Shown: piece by piece, positions 8,361-16,974 of the stretch
Position numbering within the stretch: the first letter of the stretch is position 1
Layout: every line of letters starts with the position of its first letter
NCBI GenBank assembly: GCA_034111875.1
Contig: JAWUWK010000044.1
Span: 1 to 64,000 of the forward strand
Length of the DNA stretch: 64,000 bases
Origin: Rs1 sp034111875
Lineage (GTDB): Bacteria; Pseudomonadota; Gammaproteobacteria; Pseudomonadales; Balneatricaceae
Direction of reading: 5' to 3'
Translations under genes and position numbers: made by a program
The notes under the pieces: generated by a model
Databases searched by the model: none
What the model was told of the DNA's origin: nothing
What the model saw: the letters and a program-made list of their open reading frames with translations, nothing else

Positions 8361-8904
8361 TTCAAGGCCCTCAAAATTCGATTCGATAGTAAGTTATCGG
8401 CCTACTTGAGAAAAAATTAATCAAAAAGATTGTGTATGAGATACTTTCAAGTCAGAGTATGGGCATTAACAGCCAAGTATAGTGTATTACTCAAAATATT
8501 GCGTTTAGGCTTGTCTAAGATTATTAGAGCAGTATGAATGAAAATCGTCTGAGTGTAGATTAATCAAGAAACTGGCAGAGTCAGTAGTCACAAAATATTT
8601 TATCTTAGGTTCTTAGGTTCTTAGGTTCTTAGGTTCTTAGGTTCTTAGGTTCTTAGAGATTATCTGATTTAGTATGTAAAAGCCCTTATGAAATATTTAG
8701 CAGATTATAATTGACCCTATAAACAGGGTTTTTCAGGTAATATTAAAAAAAGCTAAATCGATAAACTTTTATCTGTTAAAGTGTTAGTAAGCGGTTGTTC
8801 ATAATTAGCTCCTATTATTGGTCTAATTATTATTTATCACTAACTCTTTTCACATTGAATTGTCAATTTTTGGTTTGTATTAAGTAGGTGTTGGTAGTTG
8901 TTAT
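8361..8904. other. Intergenic with an octamer tandem repeat
   Basis: About 540 bp, A/T-rich, separating divergent genes. Its only distinct structure is the tandem repeat at 8602-8657. It probably also holds the promoters of both flanking genes. Confidence 0.5.
8602..8657. repeat. Tandem octamer repeat, seven units
   Basis: Seven consecutive 8-bp units of TTCTTAGG run from 8602 to 8657; the first unit begins with A and the last ends in A, the five inner ones are identical. Perfect short repeats like this gain and lose units by slippage. It lies about 240 bp upstream of the start of the DUF5610-like gene and 250 bp upstream of the gene at 8905, so unit number could change promoter spacing. Confidence 0.95.
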
Positions 8905-9390
8905 ATGAAGGATACCCACAAAGGTGTTATATTTTTGTTTCTTGCAGTCATCGCGAGTTCCACAATACTAACTGTCGACGATAGACCCTGGGAAATGGCT
9001 TTCATAAATAAACAGCCTGAACAAGACAATGACGTTACCTTAATCCAGTCTCAGATACTAGCAGGCTTAGACCCGACTGAAAATACCCAGTCAACCGCCG
9101 CTGGACCAGCTTCTAGAAAAATAAAGCCTACTTGTATTAAGGGCGTTATTGCGCGGGACAAAACGGCAGATTTATTTGATGGAGAACCCTACGCATCAGT
9201 GAAACGCGCAGGAAATACTTATATCGAAATTACCCAAAAAAATACTTATATGATAAAAGGCAAATTCCAAACCCAATCAGCCTCTGTGGTAACGCAATTT
9301 CCCGACGACATTAATCATGAGTTACAACTGGTTAAACGTATTGGTGATTGTATTAACCTTAGTCTTTATCTGGCGAAAATAAAATACTAG
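8905..9390 (+). CDS. Hypothetical exported or membrane-anchored protein
   Basis: A 161-residue protein that starts MKDTHKGVIFLFLAVIASST, a likely signal anchor or signal peptide, followed by a soluble region with two cysteines (CIKG near residue 78 and GDCINLS near 149) that could form a disulfide outside the cytoplasm. I do not recognise the family. It lies upstream of another unknown gene in the same direction, 157 bp away. Confidence 0.55.
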   Translation: MKDTHKGVIFLFLAVIASSTILTVDDRPWEMAFINKQPEQDNDVTLIQSQILAGLDPTENTQSTAAGPASRKIKPTCIKGVIARDKTADLFDGEPYASVKRAGNTYIEITQKNTYMIKGKFQTQSASVVTQFPDDINHELQLVKRIGDCINLSLYLAKIKY

Positions 9391-9547
9391 TGTCTGACTT
9401 ATAGTTATCGGTCTTAAACCTCTGCATTTGATCGAGCTTTTTCTTGCGATACAATTCAAATAGTGGCATTTGTATTGCCATTATGTTGAGGTTGAAAATG
9501 TCATTTTTATTAGTTTTGTGGATTAAATAGGTAATAAAGAGGGCGTT

Positions 9548-9886
9548 ATGCGTAAAAATACAAGATTAGAACTCAGTATTAATAAGCAGCCCCCAGAGCA
9601 GCGTAATCCATTGATGAGTGCTAACGACATCAATCATATACTGGTGCACGGAGCACAAATTTCATACAGCAAATTAAGAAGGGCAGGTAGCCAGAGTGCC
9701 CGCATTTATTATTTTGCAGAAATAGGTGTGTATCTAGAAGTATCATTATCATCGGGTTCAGGAATTACAGATGACGCCAGAGAGAGATTGTCAGAGATTC
9801 ATCAATTGGCGTTGAATACACTTATGGATGCGAATATAAAAGACAATCGAGACCTTTCTAATGCCTCTAGGGGGAAGGACTCATAA
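9548..9886 (+). CDS. Hypothetical protein
   Basis: A 112-residue soluble protein with no cysteine and no recognised domain. The central part (SYSKLRRAGSQSARIYYFAE) looks like a small alpha/beta unit and the C-terminus is charged. GAGG lies shortly before the ATG (AAAGAGGGCGTTATG). It may be co-transcribed with the upstream exported protein gene. Function is unknown. Confidence 0.5.
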   Translation: MRKNTRLELSINKQPPEQRNPLMSANDINHILVHGAQISYSKLRRAGSQSARIYYFAEIGVYLEVSLSSGSGITDDARERLSEIHQLALNTLMDANIKDNRDLSNASRGKDS

Positions 9887-10012
9887 GCGCTAAATATTAG
9901 CGAATCAGAGGCACTAAAATAGCGTTTAATTGCAAACAGTGATGCCTCTGCATAATGTGATGTATGCAGTACTTACAAATTTATTAGTTAAAGGGTTAGA
10001 TAAGGTTGAATA

Positions 10013-11836
10013 TTGGAGGATTTTAACAGTAAAGAGTTTTTGGACAGATTAACAATGCGTCCTGGTGTCTATCAAATGTTAGACGCACAAGGAGAGTTGT
10101 TATATATAGGCAAGGCAAAAAATCTTAAAAATCGCGTTTCAAGCTATTTCAGAGTGTCGGGATTGACCACTAAGACACAAGCTTTAGTGAGTAAAATAGC
10201 TAATATTGATATTACGATTACTCACGGTGAGACTGAGGCCTTGCTACTTGAACAAAACTTAATAAAACAGTACCGGCCCCCCTATAATATTTTATTGCGT
10301 GACGATAAAAGTTACCCCTTTATTTTTATTAATGACGCTGAGAAATACCCATCAGTTACCTTTCATAGAGGTGCTAAAAGACGTAAAGGTAAATATTTTG
10401 GGCCTTTCCCGAGTGGCACAGCCGTCAGAGAAACGCTCAATCTTCTCCAAAAAATATTTCAGATTCGCCAGTGTGATGAAAGTTTTTTTAAAAATCGGTC
10501 TAGACCTTGTCTTCAGCATCAAATAAAGCGCTGTTCGGCGCCTTGTGTTGATCTGGTCGATAAAGAGCAATATGCAAGGGATATAGCTCATGCAATTATG
10601 TTTTTGGAAGGCAAAAGCACCAAAATCATGACTGATTTAGCACGGCAAATGGAAGACGCGGCAATGTCACTTAATTTTGAAGTGGCTGCAATGCTAAGAG
10701 ATCAAATACAGTCTTTACAACACACCCAAGAGCAACAGTCTGTGATAGGCGGATCAGGCAATGCCGATATCATTGGCTGTGCGATGCAATCTGGTGGCGT
10801 TTGTATTTATCAAATGTTCGTGCGCGGTGGGCGAGTTATCGGTACTAAAGCACTGTTTCCAAAAGTGTCGATTGAAGAGACGGAGCAAGATGTGCTTTCC
10901 TCTTTCGTTGCTCAATGGTACCTAAGTGCCAATAGAGAAATACCAGAAAGTATTATCATTAGCCATGCATTGGATGATACCGACGTATTAAAAGAGGCGC
11001 TCTCATCTAAAAGAGCATCAAAAGTTGAGATCAGTAATAATGTGCGCGGTGATAGGGCGGGTTGGCAGCGGCTAACACAAACTAACGCCGAACAGCAACT
11101 CGTCAATCAAATGGCCAGTAAGAAAAATGTTTTCAAGCGATTCTTATCACTACAGGAAAGTCTTGGTTTAGATGCTACACCTAAAAGACTCGAATGTTTT
11201 GATATATCCCATAGCTCTGGTGAAGCAACTGTCGCCTCTTGTGTCGTTTTCGATCACAATGGGCCGTTAAAGAAGGATTATCGACGTTTCAATATAGAGG
11301 GAGTGACAGCGGGCGATGACTATGCTGCGATGCATCAAGCCCTTACTCGACGCTTTTCTAGGCTTAAAAAAGGCGAGGGGAAAAAACCCGATATATTGTT
11401 TATCGATGGTGGCAAAGGCCAAGTGACGCAGGCCGTTGATGTTTTAAAAGAACTAGCTATAGATGATGTGCAAATAATCGGCATCGCAAAAGGCGTGACC
11501 CGTAAACCTGGTTTAGAAACACTCATAAATCCAGAGACGAATAAAGAAATAATAATTGCGGCTGATTCACCGGGCTTACACTTAGTACAGCACATACGAG
11601 ATGAGTCTCACCGATTTGCTATTACGGGGCACCGAGCGAGGAGAGGTAAAGCGAGACAACGTTCCAAATTAGAAGATATTGACGGAATTGGACCAAAACG
11701 TAGAAGAGAGTTGTTAAAACATTTCGGTTCAATTACATCAATTCAGAGTGCAAGTATTGAAGAAATTAAAAAAGTCTCTACTATAAGTACGGCATTAGCT
11801 GAAGACATTTACTCAGCCTTGCATCCGGATCAATAA
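10013..11836 (+). CDS. uvrC: Excinuclease ABC subunit UvrC
   Basis: A 607-residue nuclease that makes both incisions in nucleotide excision repair together with UvrB. Domains in order are an N-terminal GIY-YIG nuclease (GVYQMLDAQGELLYIGKAKN, about residues 18-37), a UVR UvrB-binding helix pair (FEVAAMLRDQI, about 220), the RNase H-like endonuclease core (ECFDISHSSGEATVAS and DILFIDGGKGQ), and a C-terminal HhH pair (DIDGIGPKRRRELLKHFG). The start is TTG at 10013 with TAAGG upstream. It is followed by pgsA, as in E. coli. Confidence 0.97.
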   Translation: MEDFNSKEFLDRLTMRPGVYQMLDAQGELLYIGKAKNLKNRVSSYFRVSGLTTKTQALVSKIANIDITITHGETEALLLEQNLIKQYRPPYNILLRDDKSYPFIFINDAEKYPSVTFHRGAKRRKGKYFGPFPSGTAVRETLNLLQKIFQIRQCDESFFKNRSRPCLQHQIKRCSAPCVDLVDKEQYARDIAHAIMFLEGKSTKIMTDLARQMEDAAMSLNFEVAAMLRDQIQSLQHTQEQQSVIGGSGNADIIGCAMQSGGVCIYQMFVRGGRVIGTKALFPKVSIEETEQDVLSSFVAQWYLSANREIPESIIISHALDDTDVLKEALSSKRASKVEISNNVRGDRAGWQRLTQTNAEQQLVNQMASKKNVFKRFLSLQESLGLDATPKRLECFDISHSSGEATVASCVVFDHNGPLKKDYRRFNIEGVTAGDDYAAMHQALTRRFSRLKKGEGKKPDILFIDGGKGQVTQAVDVLKELAIDDVQIIGIAKGVTRKPGLETLINPETNKEIIIAADSPGLHLVQHIRDESHRFAITGHRARRGKARQRSKLEDIDGIGPKRRRELLKHFGSITSIQSASIEEIKKVSTISTALAEDIYSALHPDQ

Positions 11837-11982
11837 CAAACAGCTAGGGGTAAACCAGTCTTATACTCAAATACTCAACCTATGTTGAAGCTATTCACGA
11901 AAAAAAACTGCTTATTATTGAATAGACATTTATCAAAAAAATTTTCAACATTGGGATACTATTTTAGTCAGCTGCCATATTT

Positions 11983-12531
11983 ATGAATACACCGAATATA
12001 TTGACATTGCTTCGAATAGCACTAATCCCCATATTAGTGATTTTATATTATCTGCCCTTTGGTTGGGCTAACCTCGCCTGTGCCGCCATATTTGCATTGG
12101 CTTGTTTTACTGATTGGCTCGATGGCTTTCTGGCGCGAAAACTCGATCAAAGCACAACTTTAGGGGCTTTTTTAGACCCCGTTGCCGATAAGTTAATCGT
12201 TGCTGTCGCTTTAGTATTACTTTGTGTTTCTTATGGTTCCCCTTATGTGACTATTCCGGCGATAGTGATCATCTGCCGCGAGTTTGTTATTTCTGCTCTA
12301 CGGGAGTGGATGGCTGAACTTGGCAAACGCTCTAATGTAAAAGTGTCCAGTTTAGGCAAGGTAAAAACCGCAATGCAAATGTCATCTATTTTTGTTTTGT
12401 TGTTGGCCGAGCAGGGGACGTATATCAGTTATGCCGGTATTGCCGCGCTGTATGTTTCTGCTTTATTAACTATTTGGTCAATGCTTATTTATTTAAAAGC
12501 GGCGTGGAGTGAGCTGAAAAAACACGGTTAA
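11983..12531 (+). CDS. pgsA: CDP-diacylglycerol-glycerol-3-phosphate phosphatidyltransferase
   Basis: A 182-residue polytopic inner-membrane enzyme that makes phosphatidylglycerol phosphate. The CDP-alcohol phosphotransferase signature is intact (DWLDGFLARKLDQSTTLGAF then LDPVADK), with all the acidic residues present. Membrane helices are evident before and after it. Gene order uvrC-pgsA-tRNAs is conserved across gammaproteobacteria. Confidence 0.96.
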   Translation: MNTPNILTLLRIALIPILVILYYLPFGWANLACAAIFALACFTDWLDGFLARKLDQSTTLGAFLDPVADKLIVAVALVLLCVSYGSPYVTIPAIVIICREFVISALREWMAELGKRSNVKVSSLGKVKTAMQMSSIFVLLLAEQGTYISYAGIAALYVSALLTIWSMLIYLKAAWSELKKHG

Positions 12532-12685
12532 AACTTTAGCAGTAGCCGAGGCATAGTTTAAGTTGTTGAATTATTTGAAAAATAAGCAATAAGTTTAGGT
12601 TTTTACTGTGATTGAAAATTGTTTTTTTAGTTAAAATAGCAGTGTAAGTGGTTAATAATTAAACAAAAATATTTATTATAAGATA

Positions 12686-12713
12686 TTGACATAACCACCA
12701 AGACCTCTATAAT
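12686..12713 (+). promoter_or_regulatory. Promoter of the tRNA operon
   Basis: TTGACA at 12686-12691 and TATAAT at 12708-12713 are perfect sigma-70 boxes separated by 16 bp. A C/G-rich discriminator (ACGCCCC) follows, as is usual for stringently controlled stable-RNA promoters. The first tRNA begins 32 bp downstream of the -10 box. Confidence 0.9.
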
Positions 12714-12744
12714 ACGCCCCACTTGTTACACAGATAGCAGTGAC

Positions 12745-12820
12745 GCGGGAATAGCTCAGTTGGTAGAGCGCGACCTTGCCAAGGTCGAGGTCGCCGGTTC
12801 GAACCCGGTTTCCCGCTCCA
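12745..12820 (+). tRNA. glyW: tRNA-Gly (GCC)
   Basis: A 76-nt cloverleaf with acceptor stem GCGGGAA/TTCCCGC, GGTTCGAACCC T-arm, encoded CCA end and anticodon GCC at 12778-12780. It is first of three tRNAs in the order Gly-Cys-Leu found downstream of pgsA in E. coli. Confidence 0.97.
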
Positions 12821-12845
12821 ATTTATATCTATGTAGTAAGTATGG

Positions 12846-12919
12846 GGCGCGATGACAGAGTGGTCATGTAGCGGACTGCAACTCCGTCAACGCCGGTTCG
12901 ATTCCGACTCGCGCCTCCA
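12846..12919 (+). tRNA. cysT: tRNA-Cys (GCA)
   Basis: A 74-nt cloverleaf with acceptor GGCGCGA/TCGCGCC, encoded CCA and anticodon GCA at 12878-12880. It is the second tRNA of the operon, 25 bp after tRNA-Gly. Confidence 0.96.
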
Positions 12920-12966
12920 TTTATTCCCTTCAATGAATGCTTTAGATGCACTCATTGTTACTCGAA

Positions 12967-13053
12967 GCCCGAGTGGTGGAATTGGTAGACACAGGAGACT
13001 TAAAATCTCCCGATCGTAAGATTGTGCCGGTTCAAGTCCGGCCTCGGGCACCA
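12967..13053 (+). tRNA. leuZ: tRNA-Leu (TAA)
   Basis: An 87-nt class II tRNA with acceptor GCCCGAG/CTCGGGC, a long variable arm, GGTTCAAGTCC T-arm, encoded CCA and anticodon TAA at 13001-13003. The identity matches E. coli leuZ in the same position. Confidence 0.96.
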
Positions 13054-13666
13054 TCTAGACAGCACTATCCTTCTAAAAAAACAACACTCTTAGACGTAAA
13101 TAACTATCCTTGCATAAAGTTCAACAGTTGAGATACTGAGTGTTTTTAGCGCTGTGTGATAATTTTTTTTACCTCATTTAATCTCCAAACCACATTATTG
13201 CTATTTATATTCATGCGTATTGAGAAAACCAAATCATCACTCCAAGTAAACGGCGCTTTTTCGTAGAACTATCTGGTATTTAAAGCTATTGATTGCATGA
13301 ATTTGATCTTCTGTACTTGAGGCTAGGCACAAAAGATTGTGCGCCGCTCTCAGATGCTCACTTATACGCAGTAGCAACTGAAGTCAAGGCAAAAAAAGCC
13401 AAAAACCGGAGCCTGTACATATAAATGAAGCGTTTGAGATTGTTTTTAACGGCGTATTACAAATGTATTAGCAATGCAGAGGTATCATTGTTTATCGATT
13501 AATTTGTAGCTTTATGTTGGCAAATCGTGGTCTTAATTATTAGCAATAAACTTAAATCTATTACGGATGAATGGAATTCAACTGAAATTAAATAATTTTC
13601 AGTATCAGGGCTGCGAAATTCTAGGTAATCTATAGCCAACTAATATAATCACAGCGGGAGTAGAAT
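13054..13666. other. Intergenic upstream of metY
   Basis: About 610 bp with no gene. It contains a family D repeat (13369-13490). No clear tRNA-operon terminator is seen. The promoter of metY must lie in the last 170 bp. Confidence 0.5.
13369..13490 (+). repeat. Intergenic repeat family D, copy 1
   Basis: The segment contains AAGGCAAAAAAAGCC, ATATAAATGAAGCGTTTGAG, GTTTTTAACGGCGTATTAC and a tail resembling CAATGCAGAGG. The same order of blocks occurs at 22975-23090 and, more loosely, at 59497-59590. All three copies have the same orientation and lie upstream of a plus-strand gene. It encodes nothing obvious. Confidence 0.6.
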
Positions 13667-14944
13667 ATGAAGTTGGAATCACTTGCTTTACACCATGGTT
13701 ACAAGTCGGAAGAAACAACCAAAGCAGCGGCAGTACCTATTTATCAAACCTCGTCTTACACCTTTGACAATACTCAACACGGTGCTGATCTATTTGATTT
13801 AAAAGTGGCCGGCAACATATACACGCGAATCATGAATCCCACGACTGATGTCTTAGAGCAGAGAGTTGCGGCCATGGAAGGTGGGATTGCAGGTCTTGCG
13901 GTCGCCTCTGGTATGGCGGCTATTACCTATGCGATTCAGTGCCTGTGTGAAGTAGGTGATAACATTGTCAGTACCAGTCAATTGTATGGAGGCACCTATA
14001 ATTTATTTGCCCATACACTCCCCAAACAAGGCGTTGAGGCTAGGCTCATTCCCGCCGATGATTTTGACGGATTTGAAGCGGCGATTGACGATAAAACCAA
14101 AGCGGTTTTTTGCGAGTCGATTGGCAATCCAATGGGAAACATTGTCGATATCATAAAATTGTCAGAAATCGCTCATCGACATGGCGTACCTCTTATCGTT
14201 GATAACACAGTCGCGACTCCTTACCTCTGTCGTCCCTTCGACCTAGGAGCTGATATTGTCGTGCATTCTTTGACTAAATACATCGGCGGACATGGTACCT
14301 CGATCGGTGGCATTATTGTCGATTCCGGGAAATTCGATTGGGCCGCAAATGCCGAACGCTTTCCAGTGATGAATACCCCCGATCCGTCTTATCACGGTGT
14401 TGTCTATACAGAGGCATTTGGTCCCGCCGCTTATATAGGACGCTGCAGAGTCGTGCCGCTGCGCAATACCGGTGCCGCTATTTCGCCGTTGAATGCCTTT
14501 CAAATAATGCAAGGCCTAGAAACACTTGGCTTAAGAATGGAGCGTCACTGTGAAAATGCTGAAAAATTAGCCGCCTATTTGCATAGTCATCCCAAAGTGG
14601 CTTGGGTCAATTATGCGGCGCTAGCAGATAGCCCTTACAATGATGCCAGTCACAGGATTACCTCTGGTAAGGCCTCTGGGATCTTAAGTTTTGGAGTGAA
14701 AGGAGGGTTACCCGCAGGCGGTCAGTTCATAGATGCATTGCAGATGGTGCTGCGTTTAGTCAACATAGGAGATGCTAAATCTCTGGCCTGCCATCCGGCT
14801 TCTACAACCCATAGACAGCTAAATGCCGATGAGTTAGCGTCGGCAGGGGTGAGTGAAGATCTAATACGTATCTCTGTGGGTATCGAAAATATAGATGATA
14901 TCATTGCCGATGTGTCTCAAGCTTTAGATAGCGTTGTTATCTAA
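13667..14944 (+). CDS. metY: O-acetylhomoserine sulfhydrylase / aminocarboxypropyltransferase
   Basis: A 425-residue PLP enzyme of the Cys/Met metabolism family that joins O-acetylhomoserine and sulfide to form homocysteine. Typical motifs are YTRIMNPTTDVLEQRVAAME, the PLP-lysine region VHSLTKYIGGHG, and HPASTTHRQL near the C-terminus. The length of about 425 residues and the YTRI..PT start favour MetY over the shorter MetB/MetC. GGGAG precedes the ATG. A direct sulfhydrylation route fits with the desulfhydrase-like gene at 5578, though the two are not linked. Confidence 0.9.
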   Translation: MKLESLALHHGYKSEETTKAAAVPIYQTSSYTFDNTQHGADLFDLKVAGNIYTRIMNPTTDVLEQRVAAMEGGIAGLAVASGMAAITYAIQCLCEVGDNIVSTSQLYGGTYNLFAHTLPKQGVEARLIPADDFDGFEAAIDDKTKAVFCESIGNPMGNIVDIIKLSEIAHRHGVPLIVDNTVATPYLCRPFDLGADIVVHSLTKYIGGHGTSIGGIIVDSGKFDWAANAERFPVMNTPDPSYHGVVYTEAFGPAAYIGRCRVVPLRNTGAAISPLNAFQIMQGLETLGLRMERHCENAEKLAAYLHSHPKVAWVNYAALADSPYNDASHRITSGKASGILSFGVKGGLPAGGQFIDALQMVLRLVNIGDAKSLACHPASTTHRQLNADELASAGVSEDLIRISVGIENIDDIIADVSQALDSVVI

Positions 14945-15542
14945 CACGTTATTTGGTGTGTCTCTTGAAACCTTGCCAGTCATCGATGGTGAATTGGCGT
15001 TAGATGAGCAATTTTTAACAGTAACTCAGGCGGATAGTTTGCTTGAGCTACTGCTAGCTGAATTGCCATGGCGACATGATGAGCTGAAGGTTTACGGCAA
15101 GTCACACTTGATGCCGCGCCTACATTGTTACCAGTCGGACCAGAACATAAGCTACCAGTATTCAGGGTTGATCTTAGCGCCCCAAGCCTACCACCCTAAA
15201 GTATTGCAGCTAAAACGCTATCTAGAAGCGGTGACTGGAACGATCTTTAACGCGGTATTGATTAATCTCTATCGTGACGGCTCAGATAAAATGGGTTGGC
15301 ACAGCGATGATGAAGCTGAATTGGGACAAAATCCAAACATAGCTTCAGTCAGCTTAGGTGCGCAGAGAAGTTTTAAATTACGCCATAAAGATAAAGCCGC
15401 GGCTGATATTAGTTTAGAATTGGCGCATGGTTCTTTATTGTTGATGTCTGGCGCTTTACAGCAGCATTGGCAGCACTCACTGCCCGTGCGAAAAAAGGTT
15501 AGCAAAGCGCGGATTAACTTAACGTTTAGAAGGATTATCTAA
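14934..15542 (+). CDS. AlkB-like 2-oxoglutarate/Fe(II) dioxygenase
   Basis: About 200 residues of the ALKBH2/3-type AlkB family, which removes methyl groups from 1-methyladenine and 3-methylcytosine in DNA. Visible pieces are PRLHCYQSD, the iron ligands in GWHSDDEAEL, the distal histidine region QQHWQHSLP, and the 2-oxoglutarate-binding RINLTFR. The only in-frame early start is TTG at 14934, inside the end of metY (11-bp overlap), which implies translational coupling. A later start would remove few conserved residues, so the start is uncertain. Confidence 0.8.
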   Translation: MLSNTLFGVSLETLPVIDGELALDEQFLTVTQADSLLELLLAELPWRHDELKVYGKSHLMPRLHCYQSDQNISYQYSGLILAPQAYHPKVLQLKRYLEAVTGTIFNAVLINLYRDGSDKMGWHSDDEAELGQNPNIASVSLGAQRSFKLRHKDKAAADISLELAHGSLLLMSGALQQHWQHSLPVRKKVSKARINLTFRRII

Positions 15543-15686
15543 ACGCTAGTACCCCCTTTAGTAGGCCTCAGTGTATAAAAAAGGCCCCGTTGTCTGAAAG
15601 CCTTTGTAAAATAATGGCGGCTAAGTGATAAAAACCAAACGCTTTATGCTAAAGTCTTGATCCTACAAATCCTCAGTAAATAGCTA

Positions 15687-15748
15687 GGACCTTGTCGGAC
15701 TTAGCCGATCGTAAAGAAAAAGTAGATCAGCGTTAAGTCCTACAAGAT
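15687..15748 (+). repeat. Repeat family B, internally deleted copy (B3)
   Basis: About 62 bp that join the left end (CTTGTCGGACTTAGCCGATC) and right end (AGCGTTAAGTCC) of the longer element at 62751-62911, with the middle removed. It can fold on itself. It lies 44 bp before the entericidin-like gene. Confidence 0.7.
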
Positions 15749-15791
15749 TTTATCTGTTTTTCAATTATCAGGGGTTTTTAGGTCGCAATAT

Positions 15792-15896
15792 ATTAAGCCT
15801 ATTATCGCTTTGTGTTTTATTGTTTCTTTTACAGCGTGCAGCACTATGGAAGGTATAGGTAAAGATTTAAAAAAAAGCGGCAACGCGATTCAATAA
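15792..15896 (+). CDS. Entericidin-like small lipoprotein, no canonical start codon
   Basis: The frame encodes a hydrophobic stretch (KPIIALCFIVSFTA), a lipobox ending in Cys (FTAC, Cys codon 15837-15839), then STMEGIGKDLKKSGNAIQ and a stop at 15894. This matches the entericidin A/B family of about 40-residue outer-membrane lipoproteins (C.T..G.GKD....G.AI). No ATG, GTG or TTG is available before the signal peptide. Initiation at ATT 15792, with AGG 9 nt upstream, is possible; otherwise the gene has lost its start. It precedes hemB by 58 bp. Confidence 0.6.
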   Translation: MKPIIALCFIVSFTACSTMEGIGKDLKKSGNAIQ

Positions 15897-15954
15897 GCGG
15901 CCAATAGCTAGCGAAAATAGTTTCTAGCTTTTAATTACAGACAGAGTTTACAAC

Positions 15955-16929
15955 ATGACAGTCACTCCTCAGTTTCGTTTTAGACGTTTACGCCGTACCC
16001 AAGTGTTGCGTGATTTAACCCGAGACGTCCATTTATCTGCAAATGACTTTATCTTACCTTTGTTTATCGAAGAAGATATTCAAAAAAATGTGGTCATTCA
16101 AAGTATGCCGGGGGTCTATAGAATCCCTGAGAACGCATTGGCATCACGCATTCAGGAAGTGTGGGATAACGGCATTAAAGCGGTCATATTATTTGGAGTT
16201 TCACATCAAAAAGATGATTGCGGCTCCGATAGTTGGGATGAAAACGGGCTCTTGGCAAGATGCATAAAAATAGCCAAACTCGCCGCACCTGAGATGTTGG
16301 TGATTAGCGATAATTGTTTTTGCGAGTACACCGATCACGGTCACTGTGGTGTGGTGGTTAATAATGATGTCGATAATGACGCGACACTTGCTAACTTGCA
16401 AAAACAAGTGGTCAGCTGTGCAAGATCTGGTGTTGATATGATAGCGCCTTCAGGCATGATGGACGGTATGATTGCGGCTATTCGTCAAGCTTTAGATACC
16501 CAGGGGTTCTCGCATATTCCGGTGATGAGTTATTCCAGCAAATTTGCCTCTGCTTTTTACGGGCCATTTAGAGAAGCCGTCGATTCAAGCTTCAAGGGAA
16601 CCCGCAACACTTATCAGCAAGATCCTGCAAATCCTAGAGAGGCGCTCGCAGAGTCTATGCAAGATGAGGCCGAGGGGGCAGATATATTAATGGTTAAACC
16701 TGGCTTGGCCTATTTAGATGTAATCGCCAATATCAAAGCACATACTTCGTTGCCCATGGCGGTATATCAAGTCAGTGGTGAGTACGCCATGATTAAAGCG
16801 GCGGCGGCGGCGGGGGTAATCGATGAGAAATCAATCGTACTGGAAACCATGACGGCGTTCAAGCGAGCGGGTTGTGATTTAATCATTACCTATTATGCCG
16901 AAGATTTGGTTAAATGGCTAAAATCATAG
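15955..16929 (+). CDS. hemB: Porphobilinogen synthase (delta-aminolevulinate dehydratase)
   Basis: A 324-residue cytoplasmic enzyme that condenses two 5-aminolevulinates in heme and corrin synthesis. The metal-binding segment is DNCFCEYTDHGHCGVV; the two catalytic lysines lie in SYSSKFASAFYGPFREA and LMVKPGLAYLDVI. The length is standard. It is followed after 45 bp by a transporter gene. Confidence 0.97.
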   Translation: MTVTPQFRFRRLRRTQVLRDLTRDVHLSANDFILPLFIEEDIQKNVVIQSMPGVYRIPENALASRIQEVWDNGIKAVILFGVSHQKDDCGSDSWDENGLLARCIKIAKLAAPEMLVISDNCFCEYTDHGHCGVVVNNDVDNDATLANLQKQVVSCARSGVDMIAPSGMMDGMIAAIRQALDTQGFSHIPVMSYSSKFASAFYGPFREAVDSSFKGTRNTYQQDPANPREALAESMQDEAEGADILMVKPGLAYLDVIANIKAHTSLPMAVYQVSGEYAMIKAAAAAGVIDEKSIVLETMTAFKRAGCDLIITYYAEDLVKWLKS

Positions 16930-16974
16930 ACCGGCAGTGAAGTCCTAAAATCTGATTTCAGAAAGAGGCTATTC

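Noticed and set aside
8602..8657. Possible CRISPR array
   Set aside because: The units are 8 bp, directly adjacent, with no spacers and no cas genes near.
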